The notes under the pieces were generated by a model. That model made no database searches, was not told where the DNA came from, and was given only the letters and a program-made list of their open reading frames with translations. From Cymbidium sinense (lineage: Eukaryota > Streptophyta > Magnoliopsida > Asparagales > Orchidaceae), in contig CM038221.1 in NCBI GenBank assembly GCA_021442155.1, positions 77,144,494 through 77,208,493 of the forward strand: DNA of 64,000 bases, read 5' to 3'. Of the stretch, positions 37,880 to 50,900 are shown one piece after another (positions within the stretch are counted from its first letter, which is position 1; every line of letters begins with the position of its first letter). Both the position numbers and the translations under genes were made by a program.

Positions 37880-38340
37880 ATTGAACATGAAAGCACATGT
37901 TCTCCTTCATCTTAATCTTTACAATTTCAAAGGATTTATCTGATTGCCATAAATTGTTCAAACATCTCGTATCTCCCTCAAAATGTAAAGAGTATCCTTC
38001 CTACATCATTTGGCCCACATTGAGTGGATTTTGATCAATATTAGGGACTAAGAGTACATCATTAATGTATCACTTTCCTTTTTTATGTTAATGGCAATGT
38101 TCCTTTACCTGTTGCCTCCATGAAATCATAAGTTTCTATTTTAACTTGTGTCTTGATTTTATCAATATTATAATATATATATTTTTTATTTATTGTCATG
38201 TGGATGCTACAATTGTTATCTAGATACCAAGTATTATTTTCTCTTCTAACTCAACTTAAACATATAAAATATTTTTATCATTTTCTTTCTCTTCTAAGAA
38301 ATTAACTTAATGATTTTTCTTTAAGTAACAAGTATTTTCT
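37880..38340 (-). pseudogene. Copia (Tork-like) protease remnant
   Basis: The minus strand encodes WYLDNNCSIHMT near 38190-38240. This is the aspartic-protease region of copia elements, which normally reads WYLDSGCS.HMTG; the catalytic D-S/T-G triad is changed to DNN. Stops follow it. It sits in the expected place between the gag zinc knuckle and the GAG-pre-integrase domain. Confidence 0.62.
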
Positions 38341-38369
38341 GTGTGCACAAATTTCATAGAATTTTGACA

Positions 38370-39150
38370 TTACGAATTTTCTTTAAACCAACAATCTTTC
38401 TTCAAGTGGCTTTTTCTTTTACAAATATTGCATGAAGAATATTTGTCACTTTTTCTTTGATTATTTTTAATTTTAAAATTTTCTTGTGAATTTGTCCCAC
38501 CTTCTTTTGAATTATGAGACCATGATTTTGTTTTAGATTGAAAGACATTTTTATAGGGTTTTTTACTTCGCATATTCAATTTTTTTTCATATGCTTCAAG
38601 GGAACCTATTAACTTTGTTGGTGATAAAATCTCTACATCCTTTGATTTTTCAATTGCATAAATTATTGTATCATATTTTCTGTAGAAGAAATTAGTATCT
38701 TTTCAACTATTTTCTTGTAAAATAATTATTGCTCCATATGCTCTCATTTGGTTTATTATTTCTTTGATTTTAGAAAAAAAAATCTCATTTGAGATTCAGT
38801 TGCTTGATAGTGCATGCTTTTCTAGTTCCTTAAAACTCCTCCCAAAAATGTGTCATATATTTGTTTAGTTGTTGTTGCACCCATGATTCGTGGAAAGATT
38901 TTATTTGTCATTGATTGCTATAAAGCAAATAATGCTTGAGAATTCTTTGGTTGATTCTCATCAAGTGCCTTCCTTTTATTTGTTTAAAGAATTGACGTAT
39001 TTTTTTAGAATATTGAATCTTTCTTCAGCGATCTTCTATAAATTTTGAAGGTGAAAATAGGTCCTTATTTTGATGGACCAAAAATCATAATTTTCTTCAT
39101 TAAAGATTGAAATTTGGACAAAATTAAGAGCGGTGGGGTTTAGACATTGT
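38370..39150 (-). pseudogene. Copia (Tork-like) gag remnant with CCHC knuckle
   Basis: The open stretch 38370-38579 ends with CNICKRKSHLKKDCWF, an intact CX2CX4HX4C zinc knuckle of a retroviral-type nucleocapsid. Upstream on the minus strand (38580-39000) broken frames include ALFALQQSMTNKIF and GSLEAYEKKL, which match the UBN2-type gag domain common in Tnt1/Tork elements. Stops and frame changes show decay. Confidence 0.75.
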
Positions 39151-39193
39151 AAATAGGGTGGATGATTTGTACAAAGCCTAATGAATGATCATA

Positions 39194-39209
39194 CAATGCT
39201 TTGATATTA
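39194..39209 (-). promoter_or_regulatory. Degenerate copia primer-binding site
   Basis: The minus strand reads TAATATCAAAGCATTG just after a probable LTR end. This resembles the TGGTATCAGAGC site complementary to initiator tRNA-Met that most plant copia elements use. Confidence 0.55.
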
Positions 39210-39211
39210 AA

Positions 39212-39447
39212 TGTTGAAAAATTTTGGGAGAAGAATTATAGTTGATTGAGAAATGAAGATTGCAACCTTTTTGTACTCACAATTTTCTTTTTTTGAAGAT
39301 TTATTTGAACTTAATAAATGATTATTAAGAAGAAGAGTTTGAGTTTAAATTGTTTCTTTTTAATTTTGAATCTTTGATACATGTAGAGGATTCAAAGCAT
39401 TGGATGATACTTTATTATAGTTTTCTCTTATTAATAAAATTTTAACA
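39212..39447 (-). mobile_element. Probable 236-bp copia 5' LTR
   Basis: On the minus strand it starts TGTTAAAATTTT and ends AAAATTTTTCAACA, which are near inverted termini, and it is followed by the primer-binding site and gag. The size suits a Tork-like LTR. The matching 3' LTR is absent because the element is truncated at 36477, so the boundaries cannot be confirmed within the window. Confidence 0.48.
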
Positions 39448-41989
39448 AGATCACAAAATGGTAGAAATTGTGAAAACTTTAAAACTGAAAGTTTTTACAA
39501 TTATTAAAGAAAGATGATTTAATTAAAAATATTATATTAATACCAATTCCCATCTGCCATTTCCATTCCTATTTTGGGATCAATAGCTACCATTTTTATT
39601 CTATATTCAATTGTAAACATATCAAAACAAGTGTTATTCCTCATTTACAAATCACTTACTAATTACAGTTCTAAAATTGTGTATATTTATTGACCTATAC
39701 AACAAACTAAAAATTTAAAGAATAATACAAATTATTATTTTAAAAACTACCATATGGAATCCAAGCTATCAAACTCTAATGAGTTGATCCTCAATCCCAA
39801 CCACATCCTCAATCCTCAATCACAGCTATCACCACCTCCCTTACAGCCTATTCCTCGTATTCATAATATCACAATCCAACTCAATATAATTCATCATATC
39901 AAGGTGGGTCACATTGTTTTAGATGTAACAGTTAATTAAATATTCAAGATTTATTTGGAAGAATTTTTTTTCTTCAATTTCACAAAATAGAGCCACTAAT
40001 ATCATCAAAATGTTATAGAATAAAAGTAGTCTCATCAGATTATAGTACAACTGTATATCAAAATAACAATTATAGTATGATTCTTTCACCAACACAACAT
40101 GTATACTATCATGATTGCCAAAAGAGTATATATAAAATAGGAATATACCTAAAGTCAGGCTCTCAATAGAAACTAAAAGACTCTGCTCAACTTGAGCCTT
40201 ACCCACATGTGGATACAACATGGGTGAGCAACCACAGCTCAGTAAGCTATACAAAATCTACTACAATTTTCAATACACAAAATAGAAAAGAATAAATATT
40301 TTCCAAAAATATCATTTTATAAATAATAAAACATGCCTTAAATAAATTAAAATAATATTTCAACAAGTTATATGTTGTGTCTATCAAATATAATGTTAGT
40401 ACAAAAACTAATATTTATTGTGAGCATATATCAAGTAATAGTATAAGCAACATGATGTTAGTAATAAAATAAGGCAATATGAAATAATAGTTCATTTCTT
40501 TATTTAGATTATTTTATGATTTTTCCTTCCCCTCTTATACCTCCACTTCCATTTATACATCAACTTGTTCATATTTATCCTTTACCTCTTATATGTTTAC
40601 TTCCATTTATACATTCATGTGTTCACATCTGTTCACGCTTATAAAATACAGCTGGATAATTTTATAGGTTTATAGACTCTTATAACTCCATTTGAAAGCA
40701 TATAACATATATCCATCCAGCCATCTGCACTTACTACCTTTCCCCCTTTTTGCACATATATTTTGATACTTAAGCATTGAATATTATCATTTTTAACATA
40801 TATAAATATCATCAAATATGTTACAAAAATACGTAAATATTAGTGAGTACAACTAACAATAAGAATTACAAATAAATTTATGTGCATACATCAATAATCA
40901 TTATTTTAAAATTCATTTATATGCAATGTCCAGAACAAAATTTTGATGTTTTTTTATCGAAATTTTTATTGGGCTCAATATACTCATAAAAATATACAAA
41001 ATGTTATACAATACAAAACATCTATTGAAAACTTTATTTATTTTTATATTAATATCAACACATTCATATTATTAAAGTTACAAATGAAAATGTATAAATC
41101 TTTGTAGATATGAGTTTTTTTTTTGAATTTCAATCAAATAAAATATAAAAAATACACACACAATTGATGAAATTGAAATATAAAGTAGGTAAATAGTAGC
41201 CTACCTACACCTAAACAATTTTTTTAATTGGACTGACGAACAAAATTAGCTCTACGACCCATAAAGCATACTTTCTGTCTGCCAACTCTCTTTCTTTCCC
41301 TCTCTATCTCTCTTTCTAAAATGATTTCTTTGTTTGGAAAATGAGGAAAAGGTGGGTTCGGGATATCTATAAAGAAATTATTTTTCTTATTAGTTAATAT
41401 ATTAAGGAATATAATAATAAAATAATAATAATTATTATTATTATTATTATATTTTAATTATAATTTTATGTAAATTATTTTATATATTAAATACATGACA
41501 ACTCTAAAATTATGAAAAATAGTCAATAAATAGAAAATCATATTTAGAACGCACTAGTGAAAGCAGCTTGCGAAAAGGATAACAGATGTTTTTTAAAAAA
41601 CTCGCTTTTACAATGATATACCAATTTCTTAAAGGAAGATAATTATAAGAAAATTTTTATTTCCATAAATATGATGCTTATTAAAATAGATAAAAATATA
41701 CTTAAAATAAAGTCAAGAGTGCTTTAGAATGTGGTGAAAATAGTTTGTGAATCGAGCATAAATACATCTTGAAAAATTAATTAAATAGAGTCATGTATAA
41801 TTTTGATGTGTTAAAATTCTATTTAATCAAAATTATGAAAAATCTACGAATAAACTAAACATAAAATTAACTCCACAAGTTAAAGAAAATTAGTGGACAC
41901 AAAATTAATATGCATATCTTATTAGGTTAAATTACTATAAAACTAGTTGTCACATATAAACTTAGCCACCTAATTTCCCTCCAACAAAC
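39448..41989. other. AT-rich sequence without recognisable genes
   Basis: I see no supported gene here. It contains a weak tandem duplication of about 55 bp near 40510-40625, and an (ATA)n/(TTA)n stretch near 41408-41452. A pyrimidine-rich tract (CTCTCTTTCTTTCC-like) lies near 41284-41318. A 111-residue minus-strand open frame at 39919-40254 is hydrophobic and has no family signature. The 3' end may hold the lost LTR of the copia fragment that follows, but I could not place its boundaries. Confidence 0.5.
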
Positions 41990-43244
41990 ACCTAATAACT
42001 ACCCTTCATGGCGAGCTCGAGTATTGTCCCTACTCCAAAGCCACAATCTCATTAGGTACATAAATGGTGATATTCCACAACCTTCTCCCATAATCACAGA
42101 AGGTGATCTCCGTATAACTAGCTAAGATTACACCATGTGGATTCAATAAGATCAACTTCTACTACATGCCATATTTTCTTCTTTATTAGAACCACTCATG
42201 ACCTACATCTAATTCGCCTCATCATCTTGAGATGCTGGGGACAAACTCACTCGAATATATTCCAATCGATCAAGATCTCACATACTCTTCCTAAAAGAGA
42301 AGTTGTCTCAAACAAGTTGAGGTAAGAAATCAATCAAGATTCTTACTGATCAATTAGCACTTGTTTTAGCTCTATTATAAAAAGATGACCTTATACTTCA
42401 CTACTTAAATGAAGATGTACCTAATTTCAAAGGAATCAGTGGAACTATTCAAGCTAGAGAACAACCTATTTCATTCGAAGCTCTCCATAATGAAGTTTTT
42501 GATGAAGATTTCCTAAAATGATTTTCCAAAGATAATAATTTTTCTGCAATCACAATAAACAATGCTCAAAAACATAATTTTAGACAAAATAAAGGTGACT
42601 GTTACGAAGAGCACTTGACTCTAAACCAAAACTTATCATCATCATTGTCACCATGTCAAATAAAAGGCACAAAATTGATATGTCAATCTTGTAATAGATG
42701 TGAACCTACAGTAAATGAGTGCTACACTGCCAAATGACTGATAGGAGTTCTTATTGTTCCCAAAGCTCATCATACCACCATAAATAGTTAAGGAACGTGG
42801 TCCTCTTGTCTTCTTGATAGGGTTCTTCTCATAATGTCATAATAGATATGAACAAACTTTTCTCACAAGAGCCTCATGAAGGTTCCGACAACATTGTTAT
42901 TTGAAATTGATTTGGTATACAAATCACACACACTAGAAAAACTTCTATGTTCACCACCTCCACTTCCATTTTTCTTGATAATGTTCTATGCTCTAAACAT
43001 TAAACAAAATTTAATTTTCGTTCGTCAATTACGCACTACTAATAATACATCAGTTGAATTTAATCATACTTCTTTTTATAATAAGGATCTCACTACGAGG
43101 GCATCTCTTATGCGAGGATGGAGCTGGAATAATATATATAAGTGGTCAAGCATCAAGGAGACTCCACTTCAACCCAAACAAGTTTGTGTTAGCCTAAAAC
43201 CAAATGCTATATTGTGGCATGACCAACTTGTCCATCTAACTTAC
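41990..43244 (+). pseudogene. Copia (Ale/Retrofit-like) gag-protease remnant
   Basis: Broken frames give a consistent copia order. At about 42020-42330 are SHNLIRYINGDIPQPSP and QDQLLLHAIFSSLLEP, which match gag. At about 42380-42520 are KDDLILHYLNEDVPNF and AREQPISFEALHNE. At about 42680-42735 CQSCNRCEPTVNEC is the zinc knuckle with Pro in place of His. At 42985-43130 NIKQNLIFVRQL and SLMRGWSWNNIYKW lead into WHDQLVH near 43215, the region between protease and GAG-pre-integrase. Stops and frame changes abound. It is cut at about 43244 by a repeat, and no integrase or reverse transcriptase follows. Confidence 0.75.
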
Positions 43245-44990
43245 TTAAAAGGTATACGCAATTGCACGTGTTGAATCAAATAATATAATGATAAGTAGGG
43301 TATCATTCCCACAAGGACTGAGTGTCAAAATTTTAAATTAATTACTAGCCTTTTAAGTTAAAATTTTTATCTAACCAAGTAATAATATAAAAGCACAAAT
43401 TCTTTTTAATTTTAAAAATAATAATTTTTTTATTTTAATGATAGGTAGATTTGTTGTTCTTAATAAGTTAAATTAGTACCATGTTTTTGTGTAATTTTTA
43501 CATTATTTTGATTAAATTTAGTTAGTGTTAGGCATAGCGCTATGGCATTGAAAATGCAGTGCCTATGCACTTGTTCTATTTTTCTACTTTTAAAATATGT
43601 AGTGTTAGCCAAGAGCATAAATGCTACATTGTCTATCTCTAGACCAATACAATCACACCAATCTCTTTAATCAGTTTTCTGTCTAGTGTCGATTAAATTT
43701 TGAAAGGTTGCTTTTCCCTTTATCTCCCTTGAATTGGTTGCAGGTCTTGAAAATTAAGTGTATCACACTATCACATGGTACTACATCTGTTTATTTTTCT
43801 CTATTGTTCTTCTAAGACTCTCTCAATAATTCTAGATCACAACTAATTTTAATATTACAATTGAACGGATTGTATGTAAATGAAGCCTAGGCAAAAGTTA
43901 AAAATACAATGAACATTAATAGTATAAACAATTTTCTTATATTAATATTTCATAAATAATGTTTAATACAGAACAATGTTCAAAATCCACACAAATCAAA
44001 GCATAATAAGTTTAGCTACAGATAGTACAAGGAAATAAATTCATAAACTATACCAAAGGGATAATTAGAGAAAAGGGAAGAGTGAACTGAGTTAATCTTT
44101 TAAATCCACTCTTGATTGCCTTCTTTCTACTTCTAGTGGAGAACCACAATGACTTCAACATGCAAACTCCATTTTGGCCTTTCTCCTTAACTTCAACAGG
44201 AACAAAGACACCTTAAAGTGCTTTAGAACCCACTAGAACACACATACTATCACACTCTACAACACACATCACTTGAAATTCTCCAAGTGTTGTCATTGCA
44301 TTACACGCACACTCACACTAGACACACACTACCAAAAACTCTATTTTACACTTAAATAACAATCCTATTTATAATCATTAGGTTAATTGCTCAATTATTG
44401 GTCTGCTCCCCTTGAAAATTACTCTAAAAATCACTCAAACCAATTTTTGGAATTGCTGAAACTGATTTGTTCGGATGATAGAACCACAACGTTGGTTTTG
44501 TTGCACCCAAGCATTGTGTTATCTAATTCTGGCTTCAAATTTCTAATTTTGGTGCCTCGATGCTTCAATGTAGCACCGAGCCCCTAGTTTTGGCACTTCA
44601 AAGTTGCAAATTTGGTGCTGCCTTTGTTGTTTTGAATCTTTATTTTAGTTTTCTCATAACACTGCGATGCTAGTTTCCAACGCCTAGGCATTCTGCTTGT
44701 TGTCTCTATGCCAAAAATTTTCTTAAGTCCCCAATTCTACGGCATTAGGTCCTCTATTTTGGGCTTTAAACTGTGTTTGATCCAGTGCCTTGGCGCTCGA
44801 CCCGATTTTTATAATTTCTTCTAATTTGATTTTTTTTTTATTTCAGATAAAAACAAACTATAAAAGCATATTTTTCATATATTTTAAATATAATATAGAT
44901 ATAAAATATAATAAAATTTTCACATAATTTATGCAAGTCAAAAACCCCCTAGCTCAAATCATTACTTGTTCTCAAGGATATTTTTAATAA
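43245..44990 (+). repeat. Athila-like noncoding repeat, copy 2 (inverted to copy 1)
   Basis: This matches 33456-34925 in inverted orientation, starting with GCAATTGCACGTG and TTCCCACAAGGACTG. It continues through a CTAGTGTCGATTAAATTTTG block to GC-word patches (GCCTAGGCATT, CTTGGCGCTCG) near 44670-44810. A related piece lies at 53124-53960. Near 44945-44985 the sequence CTTGTTCTCAAGGA recalls conserved noncoding stretches of Athila-type elements. It carries no ORF and interrupts the copia fragment on its left. Confidence 0.5.
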
Positions 44991-46138
<1,148 letters not shown>

Positions 46139-46455
46139 TATATTAAACATTAATAATTAAAAATATATTGCATAATAAAGAAAAAAAAGTGCTACAACCA
46201 ATAAAAAGAAAAATACAAACAAGAAGATACAAATTAAAACAGAAAAATAAAAAAAAAATACCCTAAACTACTACTCATCTTCTTCTTCTTCTGTTGCTAC
46301 TGCTACTACATGTTGGTAGCAAACATATGATTAGTACTATGGCGCATTAGGAAATGTAACTTTGTTAGGGCTAACATTGAGTTGGCAATTTTCAAACATG
46401 TGAGCTAATGTTAAGTTATACTCAGTCATATAAGAGAATTGTTATTACTGCTAAC

Positions 46456-47430
46456 TCATGTAATGATCAAATATTCTCCCCATCTCCTACTACCACTTGC
46501 TATTTTCCTCAACCCTATGTACAAGTTGACACCTGCACTCAAAATATTGGAGTTGCTCCCCCATTGTTTTGGAAGTCTACGATTTAGATGGAGGTATGCG
46601 GGAACTTCCCCCACTTCCATTTTCGACCCCATCCCTTTGATCGAACACTTGGTGAGGATAGCCCGAGCGAGTATTACCTCCTCATCCAGATTCCTCACCA
46701 TTCCAATAGCTAGACATAATGCATAAATTAAAGAGGGGTGATCACAACCTAATGTAGTACTACCCTTCATATTACTAATAAATTATAAATAATCCTACCT
46801 ATGTTTATAAAATAGCCCTTTTAAATTGCATAATTCAAAATGGCCCGGTCTATGGTGACCTCATTAGTATTCTCACTAAGCATCAACTTGGTGAAAATGA
46901 AGTAGTCAAAGCCTTAACCTTATTAGTCACACCGATAACATAATAATTGATAATCTTTTTCTCCCATCATTTCCACTATACATTAACATTTCTAACAGTG
47001 AGGTACTTTAGGATCTCATCGAAGTCAAGATGATTATTATAGTATACAAGATATTCATTGTAGGCATAGTCTTGTAAATTGTAATATGAATTAATGGTAG
47101 TATTCTTGAAACTTATCCATTTCCCCCTTAACAAAGACTCTATCATTCCTGGGTTCTTTCATATTAGCGAAGAATTTCCTCACCAAATGGATGAAAACGT
47201 AATGGGTTTTGCGGGCCAAATGCTTCGAGCCCCTTTCAATAATAATCCTCTTCCCACTCCCTCTAAGTTTGTTGAATCCTCTCTCAGGGATTAGATTCTT
47301 GTGAATTAAGGCATGATGGTACCTTTCTTCCGCCTCATCATTGATGAAGCGATCCACATTATAGGTGCCCGCCCTGCTCTTGTTCTTATGCAAGATTTTG
47401 ATCAGCATTTCATTGATTATTGTATCAAAA
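46456..47430 (-). pseudogene. Plant transposon protein domain ORF, decayed
   Basis: Reading the minus strand, an open stretch at 47091-47408 contains HLVRKFFANMKEPRNDRVFV. A middle part in shifting frames (46790-47090) contains VTIDRAILNYAI. A last open stretch (46456-46770) begins with a block containing HPSLIYALCLAIGM. This order (V.EFFAN, VRG-like block, TR..LLYAI, FPSLITALC) matches the family I know as the putative plant transposon protein domain (PF20167-like), found in plant retroelements. The middle is frame-broken, so it is a pseudogene. Its upstream part was split from sequence now at 53124 by the LINE. The exact host element is uncertain; Athila-like is suggested by context. Confidence 0.62.
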
Positions 47431-47433
47431 GAG

Positions 47434-47443
47434 AGAGGCTAAG

Positions 47444-47447
<4 letters not shown>
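47434..47447. repeat. LINE target-site duplication, left copy
   Basis: AGAGGCTAAGAACT is identical to 53110-53123. The two copies bracket the LINE and show target-primed insertion. Confidence 0.9.

Positions 47448-47480
<33 letters not shown>
47448..47480 (-). repeat. (TA)n 3' tail of the LINE
   Basis: The minus-strand 3' end of the LINE is an AT-alternating run of about 33 bp that directly joins the target-site duplication, where a poly(A) tail is usual for L1-type elements. Confidence 0.8.
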
Positions 47481-47485
<5 letters not shown>

Positions 47486-47930
47486 AAGATTGAGGGCATT
47501 GCCCAATATATTAATTCCAAAAGTAATAAAATACAAGTGTGAACAGGGAAAGGAAAGAACACATGAACAGCAAAAACCAGCAGGTCAATAGCGACCGTAG
47601 CACACAACACTTACAGACGATTAGAAGGACTTCACTTATACATGAGGATGTCACAAGCTGAGAACCTAACAAAGAGGGGAAGAAGAACAGTAAGAAATAA
47701 AGATCGGAGGGGGGACTCAGACCATCAAAAACTAGAATTTTCTAGCAAGATTTCATCATAGATGAAGTAAGAGATTATAGTAAGTCTGTGGTTGCCTTCA
47801 AGTCCATCCAGTGGGACTACAAAAAGCAAATTTAGAAACTTTGAAGCCACAGGGGGTTCGAAAATAGTCCAGGTTGCCGAGAAGACCTTCCTAGCAGATT
47901 TCACATCAAAAAGAGATTTCCTGCTGGTCA

Positions 47931-50900
47931 TCATTGTCCAATTCGGAAAAACCAAAAACCCATTCGCTTCAGAGGGATAAGGATAACAAAAACTAAAACC
48001 GGAAGCTTAAGGAGGTTCAAAGTTCCTCCATTTTTGCAGTGTGACAAGAACATGACCAGCCATTTTTCCTTCCATTTCCATCTTTGAAGTTTTGTAGAGA
48101 CCCTTTCCTTTATCAAAGAGATAAGAGCATCAAAAGACAAGCAATTAGAATTATATAATTGATTGTTCCTTTCTCTCCAAATCGAATAAACCATGACAGC
48201 AGTGATCAGACGATGCAATCTAGTAATCACCTTGTTAGAGGAAATATCCTCTAGACAAAGAACCTGATGTAAGGAGGCCGGCATTAAGAAGAAATGACCA
48301 TTAGGTAGAAGTGATCTTACCAACTTCATTGCAATGGGGCATTCAAAAAATAAATGGTTATGTGATTCAGAGGATGAGTTACATAGACAGCAATTTATAG
48401 TCGAGCCAATACCATGCTTTGCTAAGATGTCAGAAGTCTTTAGCCCTCCTAAGAGTGCAAGCCAACAGTAAAGAGCATAATTAATAACATGACCCTTGAA
48501 CCATAATTCATTAGACCAACAAGAATCAGGGAGGTGTTCGAAAACAGCACACTTGAAACTTTTATTTGAAGGAGAACTGATCAAGTGCCAAGGAGTGACA
48601 TCCTTGCCTCCCCTTTATAGGAATGGATAGAATTTTTTTGGTAAGAGTGGGGTAAGCTTCAGTGAGTTGAGGAGGAAGATTCCAAAAGCCATTTTGTATT
48701 ATAGAGCTCAGTCTAGCATTAGCAGGCAGATCCAACAGTTGAAGGATCTTGGATCCCATTAAATTGATTAGAGAGGAATTACCACACCAGGGGTCATAAA
48801 ACAAAGAAAATTCCATACCATTGCCAATCTGCAGATGGAATTTGTCTTTATATTTGCTTATTTGGCAATGGACTTCCAGAGGGGAGAAACTTTGCAGATA
48901 GGTGAATGCCAAACTGATCCATATTTGGAATGACACCACTTAGCAAATAGGGAGCAACCCAGAGAAAGTTTCCAGATGATTCTGAGTTTACAGATTGCAT
49001 TTAGAGCTGAGGCAGAGGTGAGGCCAACACCTCCTTTCTCACGAGGGAGAGTCGTGTGATCCCATGATATAGTATGTAGCTTCTTGGACTCCCCAGCATG
49101 GTAAAAGAAATTGGCCGTGAATGAACTTATGCATTTTATAATTCCTTTTGGAATAGCAATGGCACGAAACCAGTAAGCAAGGTAGTTGTTCACGGAGGAT
49201 CTGATGAGTTGGAACCTACCTCCTAAGGAGAGGAACTTGCTTTTCCATCCAACAAGCCAAGATTGCAACTTATCAAAAAGTCCGTTGAAGTAAGCCAGCT
49301 TGATGGTACCAGTGACTAAGGGTAAACCAAGATACTTGAGAGGAAAGAAACCTTGTCCAATTCCCAGAATTTGAGAGCATTCTTGATTTTTTACAATTTT
49401 GGAGAAACATATAGAGGATTTATCAGAATTAATCTCCAGCCCACTATAAGACTTAAGAATGTTGAGAGAGGATTTGAGAGAGTGTAAGGTATCCTGAGAG
49501 GCAACTCCCACTGCTAATTATACATCTGCGAAGAGAAGGTGAGATATATTGCAGCTACCATAGGAGCAAGGAGAATAGTGCAAAAGAATAACTTCCCTTT
49601 CAATGAGACTAGAGAAAATATCCATGGCTATAGTAAAGAGAAAGGGAGAGAGTGGGAAACCCTGCCTCAATCCATTTGAAGAGAAGTAGCCTTTAATGCA
49701 ACCATTTAGAACAATTGAGAATGGGACATCCATTATACAAGCCTCCACCCATTTGGTGAATCTGATAGGAAAGCCTTTGGTAATCATTTTATGCACAAGG
49801 GAATGTCTATTGACCTTGTCAAAAGCTTTTCTTAGATCAAATTTGGCAAGGAAGTAGCCTTTGCACTTAGGTGAGGAGAATTCATTGCAAATCTCATAAG
49901 CCATAGAGAGATTATCAGCTATATCTCTACCTTGTATAAAAGCAGACTGGGCTTGATTAATGAGAGCAGGGAGAAGGATCTTCATTCTATTTGCTAAGAC
50001 CTTGGCAGTTACTTTATAGATGGTATTGCATAGTGAGATAGGCCGAAAATCTGATATCAGACTAGAGTGTTTAACCTTAGGAATTAAGGTGAGTAGGGTG
50101 TGTTTGTATCTTTGAGGGATCTTGCTTTCTTTAAAGAAGTGATGGATAGCTTTTAGGAATAGATTTCCTGTGACCTTTTAAGTTTTAATAAAGAACTTAG
50201 AGTTGAACCCATCAGGACCAAGGGTTTTAATCACACTGATGCTATGTAAGGCATCCAGGATCTCCTGATCTTTAATATCAACAGACAACTCAGCAGCTTG
50301 AGAGGGAGAGAGGCAGTCACCTTTTGGTATTTCCTGAGTTGGGAGAATTAGAGAGTTATTGCTGTTGAAAAGAGAGGAGAACTACTTACACAATTCCTCA
50401 GCAATCAGATTCTGTTCAAAAACAATCCCATTTGAAGTCTGTATTTCTCTAATGATGTTGGAATTTTTCCTTTCTTTGATAGAGAAGTATAGATATTTCA
50501 GGTCATCATTTGAGTGAGTTAACCAATGCTCTTTGGCCCTTTGTTTGATCCATAAATTCTTCTTATGAAGAAGATCAAGGTATTTAATTATGATATCTTT
50601 GGCATCCAGAAGGAGGGTGGGGTTCCCTGGGTCAGATTCAAGTTGAGACAGAAAAATTCCTGGTCATGCCTAGTGTTAAGGATTTGCTGCTTAAGGGGTA
50701 TGGATTCTCTAATCATTCCTTTTAGAGCCCATTTCACTTGCTTTAGTTTGTAGGAGAGGACAAAAGGAGGGTCTCCTTGGGTATAACAACTCCATGCAAA
50801 TTTGATAGCATCCTTGAAACCAGCAGCTTCCGTCCAGAAGTTCTTAAAAAGAAATTTGTGAGAGGGGATAAAAGGGGAATGAGGAATAATCACCAGGGGG

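Noticed and set aside
39919..40254. 111-residue hydrophobic minus-strand open frame
   Set aside because: No family motif, no related copy in the window and AT-rich composition; a chance frame is more likely.
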